Part shown: piece by piece, positions 1 through 6,389 of the stretch
How positions within the stretch are numbered: position 1 is the stretch's first letter
Layout: each line of letters opens with the position of its first letter
Assembly (NCBI GenBank): GCA_900552775.1
Contig: USAP01000052.1
Coordinates: 1-10,657, forward strand
Reading direction: 5' to 3'
DNA: 10,657 nucleotides
From: an uncultured Eubacteriales bacterium
GTDB taxonomy: Bacteria > Bacillota > Clostridia > UMGS1883 > UMGS1540
Made by a program: the position numbers and the translations under genes
Notes under the pieces: generated by a model
Database searches by the model: none
What the model saw: only the letters and a program-made list of their open reading frames with translations
Told to the model about the DNA's origin: nothing

Positions 1-1191
1 GGCAGCACCGTGCTCGTGTCCGCGGCGGCGGGCAGCGGCAAGACCCGCGTGCTCACCGAGCGGCTCATGGCCTACCTTACAGATGCGGAAAATCCTGTTG
101 ACATCGACCGCTTCCTCGTCATCACCTACACACGCGCGGCCGCGGCCGAGCTGCGCAGCCGCATCCTCGACGGGATCTATGCGCGCATTGCTTCAGACCC
201 TGAAAACCGCCGCCTGCGGCGGCAGGTCGCGCTGTGCGCCCGCGCCGAGATCGGCACGATCCACAGCTTCTGCGCCGACTTCCTGCGCGCCAACTGCGCA
301 GCGCTCGCCCTCGCGCCGGACTTTCAGGTCGCCGATACCGAGCGCTGCGCCGCCCTGCGCGCAGCGGCGCTCGAACACGCGCTTGAGCGCGCTTATATGC
401 ACATCGACACCGACGCGCCCTTCCGCCTGCTGGCTGACACGGTCGGCGGCGGGCGCGACGATGCGCGCCTGGGCGAGCTCGTGCTCACGCTCTACGACAA
501 GATGCAGTGCCACGCGCGGCCCGGGCAGTGGGCCGCGCAGCAGGTGGACCTGCTCGCGCTCGACGGCGTGACCGACGCCGGCGCCACGCCGTGGGGCCGG
601 TCGCTGCTGGCGCGCGTGCGCGAGAGTGCGGAGCACTGGTGCGGCGTGCTTGAGGCGCAGCTCGACATCATGGCGGACGAGGACATGGAGTGGCTTATGG
701 ACATCTACGGCGACAGTTTTTCGGCCACGGCCGACGGTCTGCGCGCGCTCGCGTACGCCTGCAACCGGAGCTGGGATGCTGCCGTGACGGCGCTGCAGGA
801 CGTGCCGTTCCCGCGCCTCGGCAGCACGCGCAAGCCGCCCGATCCGGACGTGCGCGACCGCGTCAAGGCGCAGCGCGACGCGGCGAAAAAGGCCATCCAG
901 ACGCTGCAAAAGCAGATCAACATCCCCTCCGCGCAGGCGCTCGCCGACCTGCACGCGACCGCTCCGGCCATGCGGGCGCTGCTGGCGCTGACGCTGGACT
1001 TCGGCGCGGCCTACGCCGCCGAAAAGCGGCGGCGCAGCCTTGTGGACTTCTCCGATCTCGAGCACATGACCGCGCAGCTGCTCACGGACGACGACGGCGC
1101 GCCGACGGAGCTGGCGCGCCAGCTCTCGGGAAAAAGAACGGAGCGGAAGTTATGGCAAATCAAATTGTTCAAAATACCATTTATCAGCTGA
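1..1191 (+). CDS. addA: AddA helicase-nuclease, N-terminal fragment (both ends missing)
   Basis: AddA is the helicase and nuclease subunit of the AddAB complex, which resects double-strand DNA ends for recombination repair. The frame is open from base 1, so the true start lies upstream. Visible superfamily 1 (UvrD-like) motifs are Walker A, SAAAGSGKT, at about residues 7-15; motif Ia, VITYTRAAAAEL, near 40-51; motif Ib, IGTIHSFC, near 90; and the AddA-typical SLVDFSDLEHM near 345-355, which normally lies shortly before Walker B (VDEYQDTN). Homology stops at ...LARQLS (residue 376, base 1128). The last 20 codons to the TGA at 1189-1191 are not AddA-like and come from the next gene's leader and 5' end read in another frame. 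Full AddA is about 1,200 residues, so Walker B, the remaining helicase motifs and the nuclease domain are absent. GC is far higher than in the rest of the window. Family assignment is firm; its linkage to the neighbouring genes is doubtful. Confidence 0.88.
   Translation, partial: GSTVLVSAAAGSGKTRVLTERLMAYLTDAENPVDIDRFLVITYTRAAAAELRSRILDGIYARIASDPENRRLRRQVALCARAEIGTIHSFCADFLRANCAALALAPDFQVADTERCAALRAAALEHALERAYMHIDTDAPFRLLADTVGGGRDDARLGELVLTLYDKMQCHARPGQWAAQQVDLLALDGVTDAGATPWGRSLLARVRESAEHWCGVLEAQLDIMADEDMEWLMDIYGDSFSATADGLRALAYACNRSWDAAVTALQDVPFPRLGSTRKPPDPDVRDRVKAQRDAAKKAIQTLQKQINIPSAQALADLHATAPAMRALLALTLDFGAAYAAEKRRRSLVDFSDLEHMTAQLLTDDDGAPTELARQLSGKRTERKLWQIKLFKIPFIS
1120..1136. other. Composition and homology breakpoint (probable chimeric junction)
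   Basis: AddA homology ends at about base 1128 and the leader of the next gene begins within about 10 bases. Counted GC falls from 41/60 (241-300) and 38/60 (1021-1080) to 24/60 (1141-1200) and 19/60 (1681-1740). Codon choice changes with it, from GC-ending codons to A/T-ending ones. No inverted repeats, transposase or attachment-like duplication are visible. A misassembly joining two genomes is the simplest reading; a true recombination scar is possible. Confidence 0.75.
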
Positions 1192-2237
1192 GCGACACAC
1201 TCGACAGCGGTCTCGGAGTAATCGACGAGTGTTATTCGATTATATCGTATGACGAAAACCGCCGCGTATCGGAAAATCTCGCGCAGATTATTTCAATCGC
1301 ATCGGAGACGGACAGAATCTTCACCTATGACGGATACACATTCCTCTGCCCTTCGTCATCACCCACCACGGACTATATTTACTATGCTCCCGGCACGGAT
1401 GAGGCAGCGGCAAGAAATGTAAGCGTTCTATCCATAGCGCTCGGCAGCTTAAAGCGCTTGCATGACGATAAGTTTGACAAGCTCAATTTCATGAAAAACG
1501 TTATACTCGACAATATTTTAACGGGAGACCTTATAATAAAAGCAAAGGATTTGCGTATACCTTACGATACGCCGAGACTTGTTTTCCTTGTTAAAACAAC
1601 TAATACTTCGGATTTTTCCGCGGCGGACGTATTGAGAAATCTTTACCCCGACCGCTCAAACGATTTTGTTATATCTCTTGACGCGAATACAATTGTACTT
1701 ATAAAATCCGTTTCGAATGATATTTCTCATGATGAGTCAAACGACATTGCCAAAACAGTTCTCTCTACACTCAACTCCGAGGCGCTTATCCAGGCGGTTA
1801 TAGGAATAGGAACGATAGCTCCCACAATAGGCACGCTTGCAAAATCGTATAAGGACGCTTCGGTGGCGCTTGAAGTAGGCAAAGTGTTTGACACCGAGAA
1901 AAGCATTGTAGATTATGACAATCTCGGCATCGCGCGTCTTATATATCACCTGCCCACAACTCTTTGCGAAATCTTCTTAAACGAGGTGTTCAAGAAGGAA
2001 TCCATAGATGTTCTGGATCAGGAAACAATATATACAATTCAGAAATTCTTTGAGAACAATCTCAACGTTTCCGAAACGTCGCGTCAGCTGTACGTTCACA
2101 GAAACACGCTTGTATACAGACTTGACAAGGTTGAGAAACTCACGGGACTTGATCTGCGCATCTTTGAGCACGCAATTGTGTTTAAGGTTGCGATGATGGT
2201 AAAGAAATACCTCGTTTCAAATCCCATTAAAATATGA
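1152..2237 (+). CDS. PucR/CdaR-like transcriptional regulator with C-terminal HTH_30
   Basis: This is a 361-aa probable DNA-binding regulator. Residues about 293-350 form the PucR-family C-terminal helix-turn-helix (FFENNLNVSETSRQLYVHRN, then NTLVYRLDKVEKLTGLDL), the family's hallmark. Residues about 138-260 resemble the degenerate GGDEF-like domain of CdaR-type proteins. The N-terminal 130 residues show no sensor domain I can name, and there is no membrane segment or signal peptide, so it should be cytoplasmic. The start is the ATG at 1152, preceded at 8-nt spacing by GGAG (1140-1143). The same frame stays open upstream to 690, but that stretch lies in GC-rich addA DNA and is not coding in this frame. 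The stop is 23 nt before ftsE, implying cotranscription. Its promoter is not in the window because of the junction. The ligand and target genes are unknown; proximity suggests it may control the ftsEX cluster. Confidence 0.82.
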   Translation: MANQIVQNTIYQLSDTLDSGLGVIDECYSIISYDENRRVSENLAQIISIASETDRIFTYDGYTFLCPSSSPTTDYIYYAPGTDEAAARNVSVLSIALGSLKRLHDDKFDKLNFMKNVILDNILTGDLIIKAKDLRIPYDTPRLVFLVKTTNTSDFSAADVLRNLYPDRSNDFVISLDANTIVLIKSVSNDISHDESNDIAKTVLSTLNSEALIQAVIGIGTIAPTIGTLAKSYKDASVALEVGKVFDTEKSIVDYDNLGIARLIYHLPTTLCEIFLNEVFKKESIDVLDQETIYTIQKFFENNLNVSETSRQLYVHRNTLVYRLDKVEKLTGLDLRIFEHAIVFKVAMMVKKYLVSNPIKI

Positions 2238-2260
2238 ACTTCAAAAAGAGGTAAATCCAC

Positions 2261-2950
2261 ATGATAGTTTTCGATAACGTAACAAAGATTTACGAAGATA
2301 ACCACACCGTGGCTTTAAATGATTTGAGTTTTACCGTCGAAAAAGGCGAATTTGTCTTTCTCGTCGGTCACAGCGGTGCAGGCAAATCCTCGGTTATCCG
2401 TATGCTCCTTTGTGAGGAACGCCCCACGTCCGGAACGGTTAACGTAAACGGATTCGACATAGGTTCGCTCTCAAAGAAGGAAATCCCTGCGCTTCGCCGC
2501 AGCTTAGGCGTTGTGTTCCAGGATTTCCGCCTTCTTGAAAACAGAACGGTTTATGAAAACGTGGCGTTTGCGATGCATGTTGTCGGCGCGCCTTCAAGGC
2601 AGATACGCCGCCGCGTGCCCGAGGTTTTAAGTCTTGTTGACCTTGCGCACAAGGCAAAGGCATATCCCTGGCAGCTCTCGGGCGGCGAGCAGCAGCGCGC
2701 GGCAATTGCGCGTGCGCTTGCAAATAACCCGGCAATCCTCATTGCCGACGAGCCTACGGGAAATCTTGACATAAAACGCTCCGAAGAGGTTATGGAGATT
2801 CTTGAAAAAATAAACCGCAAAGGCACAACGGTTGTTATGGCAACTCATGCCGAAAAAATCGTAAATTCCATGCAGAAGCGCGTTATAACGCTTGACATGG
2901 GCGCACTTGTGCGCGATGAAGAGAAAGGTGGTTACCACGTTGGGATTTAG
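2261..2950 (+). CDS. ftsE: Cell division ATP-binding protein FtsE
   Basis: FtsE is the cytoplasmic ATPase of the FtsEX complex, a type VII ABC system that does not transport but drives activation of a cell-wall hydrolase. The 229-aa length is normal. All nucleotide-binding elements are present: Walker A GHSGAGKS (36-43), Q-loop in VVFQDFRLL (Q87), a segment characteristic of FtsE, ABC signature LSGGEQQR (139-146), Walker B ILIADEPTGNLD (159-170, catalytic Glu164) and switch His196 in ATHAE. The ATG at 2261 follows AAGAGG (2246-2251) at 9-nt spacing. The gene lies 23 nt after the regulator, and its 3' end overlaps ftsX by 11 nt, indicating translational coupling of the two subunits. Identification as FtsE rather than a LolD/MacB-type ATPase rests on the Q-loop segment and the adjacent ftsX. 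Confidence 0.96.
   Translation: MIVFDNVTKIYEDNHTVALNDLSFTVEKGEFVFLVGHSGAGKSSVIRMLLCEERPTSGTVNVNGFDIGSLSKKEIPALRRSLGVVFQDFRLLENRTVYENVAFAMHVVGAPSRQIRRRVPEVLSLVDLAHKAKAYPWQLSGGEQQRAAIARALANNPAILIADEPTGNLDIKRSEEVMEILEKINRKGTTVVMATHAEKIVNSMQKRVITLDMGALVRDEEKGGYHVGI
2922..2931 (+). promoter_or_regulatory. Ribosome binding site inside ftsE that sets the ftsX TTG start
   Basis: AGAAAGGTGG lies within the last codons of ftsE, 8 nt before the TTG at 2940. It favours this non-AUG start over the upstream ATG at 2916, which has only GC-rich non-purine sequence before it. Confidence 0.6.
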
Positions 2951-3827
2951 AGGATTCAGATATTATTGCAGCGAAGCGCTCAAATGCCTTTGGTTCAATA
3001 AGCTTATGGCTGCAACATCCATTATAACAATTGTGGGCTGTCTGCTTCTTTTCGGCTTCTTTCTCGTTATCGGAATAAATGTAAACTACATCACCGAGCA
3101 GATTCAGGGTCAGTGCGAAGTTCAGGCGTTTCTGCCGGTGGACGCGTCTCCCGAAACCGAAAATGCGGTTCTGGAAAAAATAAAAGCGCTTCCTAATGTG
3201 GCTTCGGTAACATTCGAATCGCGCGCGCAGGCATTTGAGGAATACAAAAACACTCTCGGAGACAATTCGGTTGTTATGGAGGGGCTGGATCCCAATACGT
3301 TTCTCCCCTCTTCATACAGAATAGTTCCGTCAGACCTGACGCAGCTTGATTCTCTTTGCGATGCACTTTCGCAAATACCCGAAATTGAGGACGTTTCAAA
3401 CCACCGCGACACCGTAAATAACGTTATTTCGGTAACGTCGGTTATACGCCGCGGCTGCATAATATTCACCGTCCTTCTTGCAATTATTGCGGTGTTCATA
3501 ATTTCAAACACCATAAAGCTTGACGTTCACGCAAGGCAAAAAGAAATACATATCATGAAGTATGTCGGCGCTACGGACTGGTTTATAAGATGGCCTTTTA
3601 TAATAGAGGGCATAATAGTAGGACTTTTCGGTGCCATAATCTCGATTTTGCTTATTATTGCGGCATCTTCGGCAATTATGCCGTCGCTTGCAATATTCGA
3701 TACCATATTCAAGCTTAAAAACATGTCGGAAACAATGCCGGCAATTTCCGGAATACTTCTTGTATTCGGCATGATTATAGGCGCTTTGGGCAGTATGTTT
3801 GCCGTAAGGAAGCATTTGCAGGTTTAA
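2940..3827 (+). CDS. ftsX: Cell division protein FtsX
   Basis: FtsX is the integral membrane partner of FtsE; its large outer loop recruits and activates a peptidoglycan hydrolase. The 295-aa protein has the expected four membrane segments: about residues 23-46, 172-191, 217-246 and 266-288. An extracellular domain lies between the first two (about 50-168). The family signature is clear after segment 2: HARQKEIHIMKYVGATDWF, then RWPFIIEG. I place the start at TTG 2940, because AGAAAGGTGG (2922-2931) sits 8 nt upstream and the resulting N-terminus, MGFRGFRYYCSEALKCLWFN, looks like other FtsX starts. This start overlaps ftsE by 11 nt. An in-frame ATG at 2916 and a TTG at 2892 have no comparable ribosome site. 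The stop is 22 nt before the M23 gene. Confidence 0.93.
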   Translation: MGFRGFRYYCSEALKCLWFNKLMAATSIITIVGCLLLFGFFLVIGINVNYITEQIQGQCEVQAFLPVDASPETENAVLEKIKALPNVASVTFESRAQAFEEYKNTLGDNSVVMEGLDPNTFLPSSYRIVPSDLTQLDSLCDALSQIPEIEDVSNHRDTVNNVISVTSVIRRGCIIFTVLLAIIAVFIISNTIKLDVHARQKEIHIMKYVGATDWFIRWPFIIEGIIVGLFGAIISILLIIAASSAIMPSLAIFDTIFKLKNMSETMPAISGILLVFGMIIGALGSMFAVRKHLQV

Positions 3828-3849
3828 TGAAAGGGGCGCATAACTTTAT

Positions 3850-5046
3850 ATGAAAAACAGACGCGAAAAAAGAAAATTTCTCTATGCGGTCCTTGCCATA
3901 GGCGCCGTAATAGTTTTTCTGGCAATATCGCTTTTGCCTCCCTTTATTTCCTCCGCAAGCGCCGCAACGCAGGCGGAGCTTAAATCAAAAATTTCGGAAA
4001 GCCAGTCGAAAAAGGCAAAGGCACAGCAGGATCTGAATAATTTAAGCAAGCAGAAAGAGGCGGTTGTTTCCGAGAAAAAACAGCTCGACGAAGAAATTGC
4101 AAAAATAGAAGATGAGGTAAGTTCAGTAAACAGCGCCATCGCTCAAAACGAGGCTCAGATTGCCGCAAAGGAAGATGAAATTGCCGCACAGCAGCAAAAA
4201 ATAGAGCTTTACGATGATGAATTCAAAACACGTGCAAGAGTTATGTACAAGCACGGTTCCACCTCTTATCTCGATGTTTTGTTCGGCGCGGACAGCTTTT
4301 CGGACTTGCTCTACAAAGTCCAGATGGTTAAAAAAGTTATAGAATACGACAAATCGGTTCTTTCCGAGATGAAAACGGCAAAACAGGCTATTGTTGACGC
4401 GAAAACGGCCATAGAGGACGAAAAAACCCAAAAGGAAATGAACCGCGAAATTCTTCAGAATAATCAGGACGCTTTGGAGTCTAAGCTCGCACAGCGTGAA
4501 GCTGTTATAAACAGCATTTCAAACGATGAAAAGAAGGCGCGGCAGCTTGTGGACGAAGCAGACGCGGAAATGGAGAAGTTCAGAAATCAGCTTGCGGCAA
4601 TGTCGCAGAGCGGTCAGGCTTCTTCAAGCACCTCGAGTCAGACAGTTGTTTCAAACGGCTCGATGCAGTGGCCCTCTGCCACTTCAAAAACCATAACTTC
4701 ACCCTACGGCTCGCGTTATCATCCCATACAGAAACGCACAAAGTTCCATTCGGGAATAGATATAGGCGCGTCATACGGAACGGCAGTGCTCGCCGCAGAG
4801 TCCGGCACGGTTATAAAAGCCGGCTGGAACGGAGGTTACGGCAAGTGTGTTGTTATAGACCACGGCGGCGGTGTATATACGCTTTACGGGCACAACAGTG
4901 CGCTTTCTGTAAGCGTCGGAGCCAAAGTGTCCAAAGGTCAGACGATTGCACAGGTTGGCTCAACCGGCAACTCCACAGGTCCGCATATTCATTTTGAAGT
5001 GCTTATAAACGGAAAAACAACAAATCCGCTTTCATATGTTGGATAA
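3850..5046 (+). CDS. Secreted coiled-coil M23 (LytM) endopeptidase, probable FtsEX partner
   Basis: This 398-aa exported protein is a predicted zinc endopeptidase that cuts peptide crosslinks in peptidoglycan. A signal or anchor segment covers about residues 10-38, with possible cleavage after SSASA. Residues about 40-120 and 160-255 are heptad-rich, charged coiled coil, linked by ARVMYKHGSTSYLDVLFGAD (129-148), the hinge motif seen in PcsB/EnvC-like proteins. A Ser/Thr/Gln linker (about 255-270) leads to the M23 domain (about 275-398). The M23 residues are intact: His300 and Asp304 (HSGID) and His381 as zinc ligands, with His348 (YGHNS) and His379 (GPHIHFE) as catalytic histidines. E. coli EnvC, by contrast, is catalytically degenerate, so this protein could be both sensor arm and enzyme. 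The start ATG follows AAAGGGG, with the G run ending at 3836, at a rather long 13-nt spacing. Its position 22 nt after ftsX supports the partnership. Confidence 0.92.
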   Translation: MKNRREKRKFLYAVLAIGAVIVFLAISLLPPFISSASAATQAELKSKISESQSKKAKAQQDLNNLSKQKEAVVSEKKQLDEEIAKIEDEVSSVNSAIAQNEAQIAAKEDEIAAQQQKIELYDDEFKTRARVMYKHGSTSYLDVLFGADSFSDLLYKVQMVKKVIEYDKSVLSEMKTAKQAIVDAKTAIEDEKTQKEMNREILQNNQDALESKLAQREAVINSISNDEKKARQLVDEADAEMEKFRNQLAAMSQSGQASSSTSSQTVVSNGSMQWPSATSKTITSPYGSRYHPIQKRTKFHSGIDIGASYGTAVLAAESGTVIKAGWNGGYGKCVVIDHGGGVYTLYGHNSALSVSVGAKVSKGQTIAQVGSTGNSTGPHIHFEVLINGKTTNPLSYVG

Positions 5047-5070
5047 AAACTTCATATAATAAATATAACG

Positions 5071-5108
5071 GGGTGCAGCTAAAGGAAAAAATATTTTCAG
5101 CTGCACCC
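5071..5108 (+). terminator. Stem-loop between M23 and S41 genes (partial terminator or processing hairpin)
   Basis: GGGTGCAGCT (5071-5080) pairs perfectly with AGCTGCACCC (5099-5108). Inside, GAAAA (5085-5089) can pair with TTTTC (5094-5098), leaving a four-base bulge and a four-base loop. The sequence directly downstream (TGACGTTTGG) lacks a U-run, so full intrinsic termination is doubtful. It could give partial read-through or protect the upstream mRNA. Confidence 0.6.
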
Positions 5109-5123
5109 TGACGTTTGGAAGTT

Positions 5124-5154
5124 TTGAAAAACCGATATTTTATTAATTTTTAAT
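5124..5154 (+). promoter_or_regulatory. Possible sigma-A-type promoter for the S41 protease gene
   Basis: TTGAAA (5124-5129) and TTTAAT (5149-5154) are each one mismatch from consensus, but the 19-nt spacing is wide. The AT-rich setting makes chance matches likely. The 126-nt gap and preceding hairpin make a separate promoter plausible. Confidence 0.3.
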
Positions 5155-5172
5155 TTCAAAGAGAGGTTTGCC

Positions 5173-6315
5173 ATGTCAGAGAAAAAGAAAATAGTATTAA
5201 CGGCAGCAGCCACATTTCTTGTAACATCGCTTCTTGTGTCGGCACTTTTTGTGTTTTTCTCGCCGAATCAGTTAAATTCCGTAAACGGAATAATAGAAAA
5301 ATACTATGTAGGCGATTACGATTCGCAAAAGCTTGAAGATTATGCCGCCAAAGGCGCCGTGGCTTCACTGGGCGATGAGCACTCGTACTATATGACAAAA
5401 GATGAACTCAGCGCCGTTATGGCGGATATAACGGGCTCCTACAAAGGTATAGGCGTTGAAGTTTACTTAAACGAAGCAAGCATGATTGAAATATCTTCGG
5501 TTTTTGCCTCCACCCCGGCATATGAAGCCGGTCTCAAATCGGGCGATATCATAGCCGGAGTTGATTCTTTGAACGCTTCCGCCGACAATTATTACGATGT
5601 TATAAGCTACATGCGAGGCACAAGCGAAGAAGGTGCTGCGCAAAACACGATGACTCTTCACATTATCCGCGACGGCTCCGCCATGGACGTGCAGATTTCG
5701 CGTTCCGACATTGAAAGGCAGACTGTATTCACAAATGACATCGGAACTCTGCGCTATATCCGCATAACGGCGTTTACGGAAACAACCGTCTCCGAGTTTG
5801 CCGCAGCAATCAAGGATTTATCGGGCGTGAGCGGAATTATTTTCGATGTGCGCGACAATCCCGGCGGTTACCTTGATGCGGTAACGAAGATGGCGGATAT
5901 GCTTCTGCCCGAATGCACAATAGTGTACACAAAAGATAAATCCGGCAAAACAGAGTATTATAAGAGCGACGGCGACTGCGTCAAGCTCCCGATGGCGGTG
6001 TTGGTCAACAAAAACAGCGCTTCGGCTTCGGAAATACTCTCAGCAGCTTTAAAAGATAACGGCGCCGCAAAGCTTATAGGCACAAAGACCTACGGCAAAG
6101 GCAGCGTTCAGAGCGTGTTTCAGCTTAAACGCGGATGCGCCGTAAAGCTTACGGTTGCGTATTATTACACGCCTGCGGACGTATGCATAAACGGCATAGG
6201 CATAACGCCGGACTTTGAAGTTAATCTTTCTGAAGAAGCTTCAAAAATTCCGCTTTCAAATCTTGTCTATGAACAGGATACACAGCTTCAAAAGGCAGTT
6301 GAAATTCTTAAATAA
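5173..6315 (+). CDS. S41 family C-terminal processing (tail-specific) protease with PDZ domain
   Basis: This 380-aa membrane-anchored serine protease faces outside the cell. An N-terminal membrane segment (about residues 7-29) is followed by a short helical region, a PDZ domain (about 90-165, with GIGVEVY and AGLKSGDIIAGVDS) and the S41 core (about 185-345). The core contains FDVRDNPGGYL (224-234). The Ser-Lys-Gln catalytic set is visible with the correct spacing: Ser284 in NSASASE, Lys309 in KTYGKGSVQ, and Gln313 four residues later, matching the 25- and 4-residue spacing of B. subtilis CtpB (S309, K334, Q338). The ATG at 5173 has AGAGAGG upstream. It follows the M23 gene across a hairpin. 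Prc/CtpA relatives degrade peptidoglycan hydrolases in Gram-negative bacteria, so control of the neighbouring M23 enzyme is a reasonable but untested idea. I do not separate ctpA from ctpB. Confidence 0.94.
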   Translation: MSEKKKIVLTAAATFLVTSLLVSALFVFFSPNQLNSVNGIIEKYYVGDYDSQKLEDYAAKGAVASLGDEHSYYMTKDELSAVMADITGSYKGIGVEVYLNEASMIEISSVFASTPAYEAGLKSGDIIAGVDSLNASADNYYDVISYMRGTSEEGAAQNTMTLHIIRDGSAMDVQISRSDIERQTVFTNDIGTLRYIRITAFTETTVSEFAAAIKDLSGVSGIIFDVRDNPGGYLDAVTKMADMLLPECTIVYTKDKSGKTEYYKSDGDCVKLPMAVLVNKNSASASEILSAALKDNGAAKLIGTKTYGKGSVQSVFQLKRGCAVKLTVAYYYTPADVCINGIGITPDFEVNLSEEASKIPLSNLVYEQDTQLQKAVEILK

Positions 6316-6324
6316 GTGTGTAAA

Positions 6325-6354
6325 AATGGGCAACTCCGATTGGAGTTGCCCATT
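6325..6354. terminator. Bidirectional intrinsic terminator between convergent S41 gene and lysS
   Basis: A perfect 13-bp stem, AATGGGCAACTCC (6325-6337) with GGAGTTGCCCATT (6342-6354), closes on the four-base loop GATT. On the minus strand the stem is followed at once by a U-rich stretch (ATTTTTACAC), so it should terminate lysS well. On the plus strand the tail (CATTATGCTTATT) is weaker but still T-rich, serving the S41 gene. Confidence 0.85.
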
Positions 6355-6389
6355 CATTATGCTTATTATATGATTTTTCCGCACATGTA

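Noticed and set aside
193..1065. A 290-codon open frame on the minus strand across the addA fragment
   Set aside because: Very GC-rich DNA keeps several frames open; the plus-strand frame carries clear AddA motifs, while this one is Arg/Ala/Val-rich with no recognisable domain.
1..1128. Horizontal transfer of addA by a mobile element
   Set aside because: No transposase, integrase, inverted repeat or target duplication is visible near the junction; misassembly explains the data more simply.
690..1151. A 154-codon N-terminal extension of the PucR-like regulator
   Set aside because: It lies in the GC-rich addA segment in another frame, looks like frame noise, and a good ribosome site with ATG exists at 1152 beyond the junction.
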